Numbered from the stretch's first letter, positions 29,434 through 38,235 are shown. The stretch: 64,000 bases of DNA from Rhizobiaceae bacterium (GCA_028281105.1 JANQKQ010000001.1:1-64000); one strand, 5' to 3'. Numbers and translations are program-made. Notes: generated by a model from the letters alone, not told the origin.

Positions 29434-30357
29434 TCAGGTGTTTGCGCGACCAGCCATCACTCTGGCCAGGCCGAACAATGCGAACAGGAACAGCGGCAGG
29501 TAGATCAGGATGATCAGGAAATAGGCGGCGAACAGCACCAGGCCGCGCGACGCCCAGCCCCGGGTTCTCTCATGCATCGCGGCCAGTCCCACCAGGGCGA
29601 AAGCGGCGAAGAACGAACCTGCGACGACCTGGCAGGCCAGGCCCAGCGATCCGTCGAACAACAGTGCGCCGGCCAGCGCCAGCGCCAGGATCACAAGTGA
29701 GAGCTGAGGCAGGCTCGCCTGGCGGGCGATGTCGTCGCGCGGGCGGGGCAGGCGGCCGGCGCGCCGTGCGATCAGCGACGACAGGTAGCAGCAGGCCGCG
29801 TGCAGCATCAGCCAGAAACCGGGCATCACGAAGGGCATCAGCTGCAGGTTGATGCCGACCACGGCGGCCAGTTCCTCATCGCTCAGCTGCTGTCCTCCGC
29901 CGCCGCCGGTCAGCTCCTTCATCAGTTCGACCGTCTGATCGCGCATCTGCTCCATGTCGAAGCCGATCAACATGCCGAAGCCGATGATGGCGGCCGCTCC
30001 CATGGCGGCGAGCGAGAACAGCATTCTCGACAGCGGATACCATTGCAGAGTGGAAGGGTCGTCGGGATCGGGCTGGGCCAGATTGACCTGATGGCCAAGC
30101 ACGGCGGCGGGTCCGGCGAACATCAATCCCAACGAGATGCCGGCCTCGAAGCCGCCGACGCCGGTGATCACCGCGACGGTGCCGATCGCCGCGACAATGC
30201 CCGCCGACGTACCCCACGACAGTGCCGCCAGGTAGATCGGCATCGGGGCGACAAGCAGGAAGAACAGCGCCGAGAAGCCCACCCGCGTCGCCGCCATGAA
30301 CATCAGCGCCGAGGCGACGGCGGCCAGGATTCCAACGAGTAAGGCTTGTGGGCGCAT
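29434..30357 (-). CDS. DUF2232 family membrane protein
   Basis: A 307-residue inner-membrane protein with about eight helices. Its position between rpsR and rplI is where this family is found in alphaproteobacteria. No catalytic motif is visible; sequence such as 'FFLLVAPMPIYLAALSWG' suggests a substrate-specific transporter component (ECF S-component-like), but this is not established. The function is unknown. Confidence 0.8.
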   Translation of the reverse strand: MRPQALLVGILAAVASALMFMAATRVGFSALFFLLVAPMPIYLAALSWGTSAGIVAAIGTVAVITGVGGFEAGISLGLMFAGPAAVLGHQVNLAQPDPDDPSTLQWYPLSRMLFSLAAMGAAAIIGFGMLIGFDMEQMRDQTVELMKELTGGGGGQQLSDEELAAVVGINLQLMPFVMPGFWLMLHAACCYLSSLIARRAGRLPRPRDDIARQASLPQLSLVILALALAGALLFDGSLGLACQVVAGSFFAAFALVGLAAMHERTRGWASRGLVLFAAYFLIILIYLPLFLFALFGLARVMAGRANT

Positions 30358-30428
30358 GGGTTCAGCTGTCCTGTCAGGTTCGACAGTTAGAGGCGCGTCA
30401 TGCGCGCCCCAACCTTATTGAGGGTGGC

Positions 30429-30674
30429 CTAGCTGCCTACATAGGGCAGCAGACCGAGAAACCGGGCGCGCTTGATGGCGCGGGCCAGTTCGCGTTGCTT
30501 CTTCTGGCTGACGGCGGTGATGCGCGATGGCACGATCTTGCCGCGCTCGGATACATAGCGCTGCAGCAGGCGCACGTCCTTGTAGTCGATCTTCGGCGCG
30601 TTCGGGCCGGAGAATGGGCAGGACTTGCGGCGGCGGTTGAACGGGCGGCGTCCGTAGGATGGTGACATTGCCAT
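30429..30674 (-). CDS. rpsR: 30S ribosomal protein S18
   Basis: An 81-residue small-subunit protein that pairs with S6 on 16S rRNA. '[20 protein letters not shown]' and '[20 protein letters not shown]' are standard S18 sequence. It starts 2 bp after the rpsF stop, so it is translated with S6, its binding partner. Confidence 0.98.
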   Translation of the reverse strand: MAMSPSYGRRPFNRRRKSCPFSGPNAPKIDYKDVRLLQRYVSERGKIVPSRITAVSQKKQRELARAIKRARFLGLLPYVGS

Positions 30675-30676
30675 GA

Positions 30677-31186
30677 TTATTTCTCCGCGTCCTTGGTCGC
30701 TTCTGCCTTGGCTTCGCCGGCGTCATCGGCCGGTTTTTCGGCGGGTTTCGCCTCGGGCTTGGCCTCGGCTTTCGCTTCATCCTTCGTGCCGCCACCGGCA
30801 GGTCCGTCGGACCGGGGCGGGCGCGGGCCGCGTGGGCGATCGTCGCGCGGACCACGCCGGTCGTCGCGCTTCTGCATCATCGCGGAAGGCTCGTCGTCAT
30901 GGGCTTCGACGCGAATGGTCAGATAGCGCAGGATGTCGTCGTGGAGGCGCATCTGGCGCTCCATCTCGGCGACGGCCGGGGCCGGTGCGTCGATGTTCAT
31001 CAGCACGTAATGCGCCTTGCGGTTCTTCTTGATGCGGTAGGCGGCGGTGCGCACGCCCCAGTTCTCGACCTTGCCGACCGAGCCGCCGGCGGCGGCCAGG
31101 ATTTCCTTGAACTGTTCGACAAGGGCTTCCGCCTGCTGGCCGGAGATGTCCTGGCGAGCGAGGAAAACGTGTTCGTAAAGGGCCAT
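30677..31186 (-). CDS. rpsF: 30S ribosomal protein S6 with charged tail
   Basis: Binds S18 in the platform of the 30S subunit. The first 100 residues are typical ('[20 protein letters not shown]', '[19 protein letters not shown]'). A tail of about 60 residues follows: an Arg/Asp/Pro-rich stretch and then Ala/Glu/Lys repeats, giving 169 residues in total. This is the first gene of the rpsF-rpsR-DUF2232-rplI unit. Confidence 0.97.
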   Translation of the reverse strand: MALYEHVFLARQDISGQQAEALVEQFKEILAAAGGSVGKVENWGVRTAAYRIKKNRKAHYVLMNIDAPAPAVAEMERQMRLHDDILRYLTIRVEAHDDEPSAMMQKRDDRRGPRDDRPRGPRPPRSDGPAGGGTKDEAKAEAKPEAKPAEKPADDAGEAKAEATKDAEK

Positions 31187-31395
31187 CGATGCCTTTCCCG
31201 TTTTGTTGCCGGGCCGCCAGCGCGAAGCCTCGATGTCCGCCTTGTCGGGCAGCGAGAAGCTGCGGAAAGGCGTATCAGGAGACGGTCATGAGCGGAGACA
31301 CGGGAGGCGGGCCTGGTCTTGCAGGCCGCGCCGGAACGATATTGACGATCCGGCCCTCCGTTCAGCCCCCGGCTGGGTTGCCCGAACGTTGAACG
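31187..31395 (-). promoter_or_regulatory. Long 5' leader of the rpsF operon, possible S6:S18 autoregulatory RNA
   Basis: From the predicted transcription start near 31395 the leader would be about 209 nt before the rpsF ATG. It contains a hairpin with a perfect 6-bp stem GCCGGA/TCCGGC (31330-31354) and other GC-rich folds. Leaders that bind the S6:S18 complex are known in other bacteria; whether this one carries that motif was not determined. It also covers most of the 312-bp gene-free stretch 31187-31498. Confidence 0.3.
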
Positions 31396-31401
31396 GGGCG
31401 C

Positions 31402-31429
31402 GTTATACGCCGATCCGCGCTGAATGCAA
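31402..31429 (-). promoter_or_regulatory. Predicted promoter of the rpsF-rpsR-rplI operon
   Basis: On the minus strand, TTGCAT (31424-31429) and TATAAC (31402-31407) are separated by 16 bp, a good match to a housekeeping promoter, with a start near 31395. Confidence 0.5.
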
Positions 31430-31498
31430 GTGCGCTGGACTTGAAATCGCTCAATCCCTATCGTGCCCGGGACCGCCCCTCAATCACGCCGATCCGTC

Positions 31499-32383
31499 AT
31501 GAGATTTACCGTCAAAGCCACCGCGCTCGTCCTGATTTGTCTGTTGGCGGGGCCGGCCGCCGCCGCAGAACTGCTGAAGCCCTACAAGGAGCGTCTGTTC
31601 TCCTATCGCCAGCCGATCGACAACCGCGATGGCGGCGACTTCCTGCGGCTGCCCTACGATGCGCGCAAGGACATCAACGAGCGCGACGAATATCCGGTGC
31701 GCAAGGTCAAGGGATACTATGTCTCCTCGTGGCCCAAGCGCCACCAGCGCGACCGGGCGATCTCCGCCAATGGGCGTCAGATCGCCCATTTCGCGGTCGG
31801 TGCGCTGGACGGCGGCTCGGCGATGACGGTGATCTTCGTGCACGGGCGCGATGTGACCCGGGACCTGGGTTTCGACGACGACCGGTTCGGTGGCAACTTC
31901 AACCGGGTCAAGAACCTGATGTTCCGCAACGGCGGCCTCTACATCAGCACGGATTTCACCGACTTCGCGAATGCGGGAACCCGCGATGTGGCTGCGCTGA
32001 TCGAGCACTACCGGCCGCTCACCACCGGGCCGATGGTGATCGCCTGCGGCTCCATGGGTGCGCATTTGTGCTGGCGGCTGGCGGGCGACGGGACCATGGC
32101 GGCCAAGATCGACGGGATGATCTTCCTGGGCGGTTTTACCGACCCGGATTTCGTTGCGACCGCCGCATCTCGTGGACATGATCGCGCGATCCCCATCTAC
32201 ATCGCCCATGGCAGCCTCGACAGCGTCTATTCGTGGAAGGACATGTTCGCGCTCTACCGCGACCTGCGCGCCGCCGTGCCCGGTTACCCGGTTCGCTACG
32301 CCCTGTTCGACGCCGGCAAGCACGGCACGCCGGTCAGAATGATCGACTGGCGCGAAGCGCTCAATTGGATTGCGGGGCGGTAG
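31499..32383 (+). CDS. Secreted alpha/beta-hydrolase-like protein
   Basis: A 294-residue protein with a cleavable-looking signal peptide ('TALVLICLLAGPAAAAE'). The fold pattern of an alpha/beta hydrolase follows: 'VIFVHGRDVTRD' is the oxyanion strand, 'VIACGSMGAHLCW' is the nucleophile elbow (G-S-M-G), and the acid and His would be in 'IAHGSLDSVYSW' and 'DAGKHGTPVR'. The substrate is unknown; an esterase or peptidase role in the periplasm is plausible. The ATG at 31499 is chosen because it opens directly on the signal peptide. It is followed by two HupE-type genes. Confidence 0.75.
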   Translation: MRFTVKATALVLICLLAGPAAAAELLKPYKERLFSYRQPIDNRDGGDFLRLPYDARKDINERDEYPVRKVKGYYVSSWPKRHQRDRAISANGRQIAHFAVGALDGGSAMTVIFVHGRDVTRDLGFDDDRFGGNFNRVKNLMFRNGGLYISTDFTDFANAGTRDVAALIEHYRPLTTGPMVIACGSMGAHLCWRLAGDGTMAAKIDGMIFLGGFTDPDFVATAASRGHDRAIPIYIAHGSLDSVYSWKDMFALYRDLRAAVPGYPVRYALFDAGKHGTPVRMIDWREALNWIAGR

Positions 32384-32454
32384 GTGGCCGCCGGGTTGAA
32401 ATGTTGACAACAGCCTGTAACCTCGAACGCAAACCAAACTCCCAGAGGGCTTCC

Positions 32455-33048
32455 ATGCACCGACAATCAGCTATCGCGACTCTATCGTTTCTGTCCTTGC
32501 TTCTGACAGGCGACCTGGCAATCGCTCACTCCGGCGAAGGGATCACCGGTGGATTCTTGAGCGGGTTGGCCCATCCGGTTTTTGGGTGGGATCATGTGGC
32601 GGCAATGGTGGCTGTCGGGCTTTGGGGAGCCGTTCTGGGGCGTCCCGCCTTGTGGATTTTGCCGATCGTATTTCCGCTACTCATGGCAATTGGTGCAGCG
32701 TTTGGCGTTGCAGGAGTCCCCGTGCCGTTCATTGAGGCAGGCATTGCCCTTTCAGGTGTCGTGCTGGGCTTGATGATCGTGTTTATGATCAAGGCGCCCA
32801 TGCCGGTCGCCGCCATGCTGGTAGGGCTTTTTGCCATCTTTCATGGCCATGCGCACGGAACCGAGCTTCCCGATGCCGCCAACCCGATTGCCTATGCGGT
32901 GGGTTTTGTGATTGCCACAGGTTTGCTGCATCTGGCGGGTATCCTTTTCGGCACCCTGATGGCCAGTGAAGCGGGCAAATGGGCCGTGAGGGCTGGTGGT
33001 GCGGTGATTGCGTTTGTCGGTGCGGCATTCCTGGTTGGAATCGCCTGA
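32455..33048 (+). CDS. HupE/UreJ family membrane protein
   Basis: A 197-residue protein with a signal peptide ('LSFLSLLLTGDLAIAHSG') and about six helices. The HupE/UreJ motif His-Pro-x-x-Gly-x-Asp-His is present in 'LAHPVFGWDHVAAM', and the second conserved block is 'FAIFHGHAHGTELP'. Members are thought to move nickel (or cobalt) for hydrogenase or urease. No such enzyme is encoded in the window. A second related protein follows 5 bp later. Confidence 0.88.
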   Translation: MHRQSAIATLSFLSLLLTGDLAIAHSGEGITGGFLSGLAHPVFGWDHVAAMVAVGLWGAVLGRPALWILPIVFPLLMAIGAAFGVAGVPVPFIEAGIALSGVVLGLMIVFMIKAPMPVAAMLVGLFAIFHGHAHGTELPDAANPIAYAVGFVIATGLLHLAGILFGTLMASEAGKWAVRAGGAVIAFVGAAFLVGIA

Positions 33049-33053
33049 GCGCA

Positions 33054-33701
33054 ATGATCAAGCCTGTCGTTAGGCGGGCGGCGCATGGGATGCGCCGGGC
33101 GCTAACGCTGCCGTCGGTGGTCTGCGCGCTTCACCCAACCGCAGCATTGGGTCACGATTTCGGAAGCGGAAAAGGCGCCTATGAGGACTTTTTGTCCGGC
33201 AATCAGGCGGTGTTCGCCGATTTGCCCATCGTGCTGGGGCTGATCGCAACCGGCATATTGGTCGGGATCTGGAAATCGCACAGACTGCCGAAAGTCTGGC
33301 TCTTCTTCATTGGCGGCATCGTGGTGGGCGCGGCCCTCGGCCTGTGGGGGATTTTACCGCCAACCCCTGCGACCTATGTCGCCGTTTGCCTTGTCGGGCT
33401 TGTAGGCGCCGCATCCCCCGACCTGCCGTTGGTAACGATGCGCATCATTCTTGGTTTAATGGGAATGATGCTTGCAAACGCAGTATTGAGCGGCCACGCC
33501 GTCGGTGAGGTGCCGCCATTCGCCTATCTGGGAATTGCCTTTGCGCTAAATCTGGGATTGGCGATGTCAGCTGTTGTTGTGACCAGTTCGTTGGACAGAT
33601 TCCAATTCGGATGGGTCAACGTCACATGGCGAGCACTCATGTCCTGGCTTGTGGCAATTTCAATCATGGCAATCGTTCTTACATTGAAATCAACCCAGTA
33701 G
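33054..33701 (+). CDS. HupE/UreJ-related membrane protein, second of a pair
   Basis: A 215-residue protein with about six hydrophobic helices and an N-terminal segment that may be a signal ('ALTLPSVVCALHPTAALGHD'). The overall plan resembles the preceding HupE protein, but the His-Pro-x2-Gly-x-Asp-His metal motif is missing. The start is the ATG 5 bp after the previous stop; an internal ATG is possible. The pairing suggests a two-component metal permease or accessory subunit (inference). Confidence 0.65.
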   Translation: MIKPVVRRAAHGMRRALTLPSVVCALHPTAALGHDFGSGKGAYEDFLSGNQAVFADLPIVLGLIATGILVGIWKSHRLPKVWLFFIGGIVVGAALGLWGILPPTPATYVAVCLVGLVGAASPDLPLVTMRIILGLMGMMLANAVLSGHAVGEVPPFAYLGIAFALNLGLAMSAVVVTSSLDRFQFGWVNVTWRALMSWLVAISIMAIVLTLKSTQ

Positions 33702-33854
33702 CGCCGTTGACATTCATGCGGAGCAAAACTGCCGGGATCGCGACAATGACGCAATGACCGCAAAGGGCGCGAAGCGGTCGCCACGTTTCACCCGCCGACA
33801 GGCTGCAGATGAGAACGGTGGTGACCACGCTGGCGCCGGGCGCGGGCGTCCAAA

Positions 33855-35045
33855 CTACCCCGCCGCGCTTTGCGCCATCGCCCGATCGCGCTCCAGGTGC
33901 CAGGCAATGGGGTCGCCAGGCGCCGTCTGCGGGCTTTGCGCTTTGATCCGCTTTCCGATCTCTTCGAGGGTTTTCATGCTTTTCGGCATGGCTTCGCCGC
34001 CCATCTGCTTGCGGATCTTGGAAGTGATCACGCCGGCGAGCAGCCTGCCGGGGAGACTTTCGAACACCGGCCTGGAGACCCGGGTCTTGATCAGCGTGCC
34101 TTCGCCCAGCGCCACCAGTTCGTGGGTGATGTAAAACCGGCCCTTCAGCGGCAGCGCCACATGAGTGGTCAGATACTCGCCCGGTCGCCAGTCGACGATC
34201 TCCAACTTAGTCACCTCGTTGCCGCCGTGATGGCAATGCATCGTGGTGTCCGCGCCCATGCGGCCATTGTCGTCGTTGCTGATTTCGACCAGTTCGACAT
34301 GAAACCACTCGGTGCGCAGTTCGGGATCGGTGAGGATGTGAAAAGCGGTGTCGGGGCCGACCGGCAGGGTGGCCAGTTGCTCGGGGAACGCCAGTTCGTC
34401 GTCCTCGGCGATGAAAAACCGTTTGGCGTCGCGCTGCTTGCGCCAGGCGTCGATCAGCGGGTGGACCACGAACTCGACGTTGCCGATATGCTCGATTTCC
34501 TCGCTCATGAAGGCTTCGGGCGCGAAATAGTCCTTGAGATTCATGTGCTCAAGCGCATCGCAGGTGATCAACGCATAGGCCCGGTGGCCGGTCTCCTTTT
34601 CCACGTTGTTTTTGAGCAGGCGGAAGGCGGTGATCACGTCGCGGCCGGCCAGTTCCTCGCGGTTGTTGGTGTGCTGGGTGACGAACTCGCCATGGTGGAC
34701 GATGATCTTCAGATCGAGATCGCCGACGCTGGCGCATGCCTTGCAGGGACAGCTGGTGTTGATGCGGATCTTTTCGCGCTGGTCGGCAAACACGCCGTAG
34801 ACGCGCTCGGCCGCGTCCAGCATGAACTGGCCGGAGACCACCTCGCTTTCGACCGCGTAAGCGAATACCGCGTCGCCCTGGAAACCGGAGATCGACAGCG
34901 GCGCGCGCAGCGCCGGCACGACCACGCCGAACAGATCGTCGAGAATGCCCTTGGCGTGCTCAATCTCGGTTTCCGCCAGAAACCGCGTGTAACCGGAGAT
35001 GTCGGCAATGATGAAAAAGCCGGTTTTGACTTCGCTCTTCGCCAT
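33855..35045 (-). CDS. Cyclase-homology (DUF2652-like) and SRPBCC two-domain protein
   Basis: A 396-residue cytoplasmic protein. Residues about 8-200 resemble a class III nucleotide cyclase: 'FFIIADISGYTRFLAE' (Asp15) and 'GFQGDAVFAYA' (Asp58) carry the two metal-binding Asp positions, and 'VHHGEF' matches the later conserved strand. An unusual CxCxxC (Cys99, 101, 104) sits inside. From about residue 225 an SRPBCC/START-like lipid-binding domain follows ('PVGPDTAFHILTDPELRTEW', 'THELVALGEGTLIKTRVSRP'). The pairing suggests lipid- or hydrophobe-controlled signalling, but cyclase activity is unproven. It is divergent from the dehalogenase-like gene. Confidence 0.75.
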   Translation of the reverse strand: MAKSEVKTGFFIIADISGYTRFLAETEIEHAKGILDDLFGVVVPALRAPLSISGFQGDAVFAYAVESEVVSGQFMLDAAERVYGVFADQREKIRINTSCPCKACASVGDLDLKIIVHHGEFVTQHTNNREELAGRDVITAFRLLKNNVEKETGHRAYALITCDALEHMNLKDYFAPEAFMSEEIEHIGNVEFVVHPLIDAWRKQRDAKRFFIAEDDELAFPEQLATLPVGPDTAFHILTDPELRTEWFHVELVEISNDDNGRMGADTTMHCHHGGNEVTKLEIVDWRPGEYLTTHVALPLKGRFYITHELVALGEGTLIKTRVSRPVFESLPGRLLAGVITSKIRKQMGGEAMPKSMKTLEEIGKRIKAQSPQTAPGDPIAWHLERDRAMAQSAAG

Positions 35046-35218
35046 TTTCGGTTCGCTCCCTCGCGGCAGGCCGAAGCCTGCCTGGTGGACAAGAATATAG
35101 GAACAAACCGGGACGATGAAAGGCGCATTTGTCAGTAGGGTTGTCGGGAGCGGTGTCGATTGTGCCTGCATGTGCGGATTGATAGGGTCGGCGCGCGCCC
35201 AGTTGCGACGAGATCTTC

Positions 35219-36463
35219 ATGTCCTGGCCATCCAACCAGCCTGACCAACCGGTGACCGACGATGCCCAGCGGCAGGCCTGGCGCGAGCGCTTCGGCGAAT
35301 CCGACCGGGCCGCCGGCATCGAGACCACTGACAATTTCGTGCAGTTCGACCAGATGAACGACCTGTTCACCCGGGCGTTCTGGGACGACAGCGTGCGCAC
35401 CAAGGACAGCGACGCCTTCTTCGACAGCTATCGCGCGGCCAGCGCGCCGCGCCGTGGCGACGGGTTCGCGCTTAAGGACTTCGCGCTGCGCAACGCCGCC
35501 TGGGCGGTCTCCGACATCCTGTCCAATCGCGGCAACGAGGCCGGCCTTCGCGAGGGCTTCCAGTCGGCGATCGTCGATGACACGCCGGTAGGCGAGCACA
35601 AGCTGCCGGTGGACGATCCCGCCGCCATGGCCGGCGAGATCAAGCAGGTCGCCAAGCTGTTCGGCGCCGACCTGGTCGGCATCACCGAAGTGGACGAGCG
35701 CTGGCACTATTCGACCCGCGTCGACACGCGCGACTTCTCGCGTGCGGATAACTCATTGCCGGAAGGGATCACACACGTGATCGTGCTCGGCCACTCGATG
35801 GACTACGACCTGGTGCGCACCTATCCGTCGGCTCTGGCGGGCGCATCTACGGGGATGGAATATTCGCACGAAGCGGCGATCGTCATCCAGCTCGCCACCT
35901 ATATCCGCAATCTGGGCTACCAGGCGATCGCCTCGATGAACGACACCGCCCTTGTGATCCCTTACGCAGTGAAGGCCGGGCTGGGCGAATATGGCCGCAA
36001 CCAGATGGTCATCACGCCGCAATACGGTCCGCGTCTGCGGTTTTCCAAGGTGTTCACCAGCTTGCCCCTGGCGATCGACACCCCGCGGCCGCTGGGCATC
36101 CGCCAATATTGCGACATCTGCACCAAATGCGCCGATGCCTGCCCGCCGCGCGCGCTGCCGTTCGATGAGCCCAAGGAAGTGGCTGCAACTGATGGCGGCG
36201 CGCGCTCGACCATCAAGGGCGTGAAGAAATGGTCGGCCGACTGCGAGAAGTGCTTCGGCTACTGGGCCAAGCTGAAGACCGACTGCGCCATCTGCATGCG
36301 GGTATGCCCGTTCAACCACGACGGCAGGAAGCTCGTCGACCGGCTGTTCACGCGGCTGGCCACCTCGCGCCTCCGCCGCTGGGCGCTGTGGCTCGACCAG
36401 CGGCGCGGCATGCCGGCGCGGTTGAAGCCGAAGGAATGGTGGTCGCGGCTGGTAGCTCGTTGA
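35219..36463 (+). CDS. Reductive-dehalogenase-like iron-sulfur protein, soluble
   Basis: A 414-residue protein related to corrinoid reductive dehalogenases and epoxyqueuosine reductase. Two ferredoxin-like clusters are present: Cys298-x2-Cys301-x2-Cys304-x3-Cys308 and Cys345-x10-Cys356-x2-Cys359-x3-Cys363. The corrinoid-binding half shows 'GMEYSHEAAIVIQLATYIR', 'MNDTALVIPYAVKAGLG' and 'GRNQMVITPQYGPRLR', as in RdhA. There is no Tat signal and no B-type anchor gene, so it should be cytoplasmic, unlike respiratory enzymes. The amidohydrolase gene overlaps its stop (TGATG). Confidence 0.8.
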   Translation: MSWPSNQPDQPVTDDAQRQAWRERFGESDRAAGIETTDNFVQFDQMNDLFTRAFWDDSVRTKDSDAFFDSYRAASAPRRGDGFALKDFALRNAAWAVSDILSNRGNEAGLREGFQSAIVDDTPVGEHKLPVDDPAAMAGEIKQVAKLFGADLVGITEVDERWHYSTRVDTRDFSRADNSLPEGITHVIVLGHSMDYDLVRTYPSALAGASTGMEYSHEAAIVIQLATYIRNLGYQAIASMNDTALVIPYAVKAGLGEYGRNQMVITPQYGPRLRFSKVFTSLPLAIDTPRPLGIRQYCDICTKCADACPPRALPFDEPKEVAATDGGARSTIKGVKKWSADCEKCFGYWAKLKTDCAICMRVCPFNHDGRKLVDRLFTRLATSRLRRWALWLDQRRGMPARLKPKEWWSRLVAR

Positions 36464-38235
36464 TGGCGAAGTTGCGACGGTCTTATATGTGTAAAATCAG
36501 AAACTTGCCCGGTTTCCTGTGCAAGTTGATTCAAGGAGTGGTCGTCATCTTGGCCGTCAGTTCGTTCACGAACGCCGCCGCCCAACAAGGTGCGCCTGCC
36601 GACATGGTGCTGCGCAACGGCGCGGTCTACACGGTCGATCGCGCCCAGCCATGGGCCACCGCGCTGGCGATCCGCGACGGCGTGATCGCGTGGATTGGCG
36701 GCGAGGACGAGATCGAGCTGCATATCGGTGCGAATACCGCGATCGTCGACCTGGACGGCCGCTTCGTCATGCCCGGCATTCACGACGTGCATACCCATCC
36801 GCTGGAAGCATTCAATGACGCCTATGACGTGTGCATTTTGGAACAGGATCGATCGGTGGAGGCACTGGTCGATGAAATCGCCCGCTGCGCGGAACGAAAC
36901 CGCGATGACGAGTGGCTGATCGGCTGGGGCTTCCTCGTCGACGATTTGATCGAAGGCCAGGCGGTGACCGGCAAGACCCCGGCTCAGCTGCTGGACGAGG
37001 TGGTGCCGGACCGACCCGTGGTCATCATGGAGTTCACCTCCCACATTTCCTGGGCGAACACAAAGGCGATGGAACTGGCGGGTTTTGCCGCCGAGACGCC
37101 GGACCCGCCCGGCGGCATCATCGTGCGCGACCGCGCAAGCGGCGAGCCCACCGGGCTGCTTATCGACAGTGCCGGCGACGTGGTGCGCGAGCTGCCGTAC
37201 AAGCCCACAGGCGAGCGGCTGGAGGCGGCGTATGAAGGCCTGCTCGAAGCGCTGGAGGAACTGGCGCGCAACGGCATCACCTCGATCGCCGACGCGCGGG
37301 TGTTCTGGAGCCGCGGCCACCATGAAGTCTGGGCACGCGCCGAGCGTGAAGACGAACTCACCGCGCGAACGGTGTTGGGATTATGGGCCTATCCGCAGTT
37401 TGACGACGATCAGTTCGAAACGCTCAAGGAACTGTATTCGAATGACCCGGACCGGCTGCTGCGCTTCTCCCAGATCAAGCTGTACGCCGACGGCATCATC
37501 GGCGTCGCCACCGCGGCCATGCATCGGCCCTACAGACCGGCGTATGATTTCGTTGCGGGCAATCGCGGGCTCAACTACTTCGACGAAGCCCGAATGACGA
37601 AGATCATTACCGAGCTAGAGCCCGCCGGCTTCGATTTCCACATCCACGCCATTGGCGATCGCGGAATCAATGAAGCGCTCAACGCCATCGAGGCGGCCGG
37701 CCGCGCCAACGGACCGGGGATCGAGCGCCGGCACCGGCTGACCCATGTGGAGATCGTTGATCCCGATGACATTCCCCGCTTCGCCGAACTGGGCGTGATC
37801 GCGGACTTTCAGGTGGCCGGTGACTGGTCGGACCCGCAGCAGGTGCTGCGCCACACGAGGTGGCTGATCGGCAGGAGAGGGGCGAACGCGGCGCCGTTGC
37901 GCTCGTTTCATAACGCCGGCGCGACGATCACGCTATCGAGCGACTATGACGTGTCGACCATGAACCCGTTCGTCGGCATGGCCAATGCGCTCAATCGATC
38001 GCGGCAGGCCCTGCCGGACATGGCGTCGGTGATCGAAGCCTACACGATCAACGGCGCGTATACGCTCCGCCAGGAAGACCGGGTGGGTTCACTGGAGGTG
38101 GGCAAAGAGGCCGACCTGGTGGTGCTCGACCGCAATCTGCTTGAGATCGATCCAGACGATATTGCCGATACGAGGGTGCTGTGGACCCTGCTTGCCGGTG
38201 AGGAAGTCTGGCGCGACCCGGCGTTTCAGCCCTGA
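36463..38235 (+). CDS. Amidohydrolase family protein (YtcJ-like), probably secreted
   Basis: A metal-dependent hydrolase of 590 residues. After a hydrophobic N-terminal segment ('VVVILAVSSFTNAAAQQ', probably a signal peptide) comes 'DMVLRNGAVYTVD', the amidohydrolase beta domain, and the metal motif 'PGIHDVHTHP' (His-x-His). Further ligands are expected in 'FDFHIHAIGDRGINEAL' and 'LSSDYDVSTMNP', and the ending 'LEVGKEADLVVLDRNLLEID' is typical. The substrate is unknown. The ATG at 36463 overlaps the previous stop; an ATG at 36487 is the alternative. The 3' end overlaps the convergent methyltransferase gene by 10 bp. Confidence 0.85.
   Translation: MAKLRRSYMCKIRNLPGFLCKLIQGVVVILAVSSFTNAAAQQGAPADMVLRNGAVYTVDRAQPWATALAIRDGVIAWIGGEDEIELHIGANTAIVDLDGRFVMPGIHDVHTHPLEAFNDAYDVCILEQDRSVEALVDEIARCAERNRDDEWLIGWGFLVDDLIEGQAVTGKTPAQLLDEVVPDRPVVIMEFTSHISWANTKAMELAGFAAETPDPPGGIIVRDRASGEPTGLLIDSAGDVVRELPYKPTGERLEAAYEGLLEALEELARNGITSIADARVFWSRGHHEVWARAEREDELTARTVLGLWAYPQFDDDQFETLKELYSNDPDRLLRFSQIKLYADGIIGVATAAMHRPYRPAYDFVAGNRGLNYFDEARMTKIITELEPAGFDFHIHAIGDRGINEALNAIEAAGRANGPGIERRHRLTHVEIVDPDDIPRFAELGVIADFQVAGDWSDPQQVLRHTRWLIGRRGANAAPLRSFHNAGATITLSSDYDVSTMNPFVGMANALNRSRQALPDMASVIEAYTINGAYTLRQEDRVGSLEVGKEADLVVLDRNLLEIDPDDIADTRVLWTLLAGEEVWRDPAFQP

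Noticed and set aside
33870-35138. A 422-codon plus-strand frame opposite the cyclase/SRPBCC gene
   Set aside because: Unstructured composition and no recognisable domain; the opposite strand encodes a two-domain protein with clear motifs.
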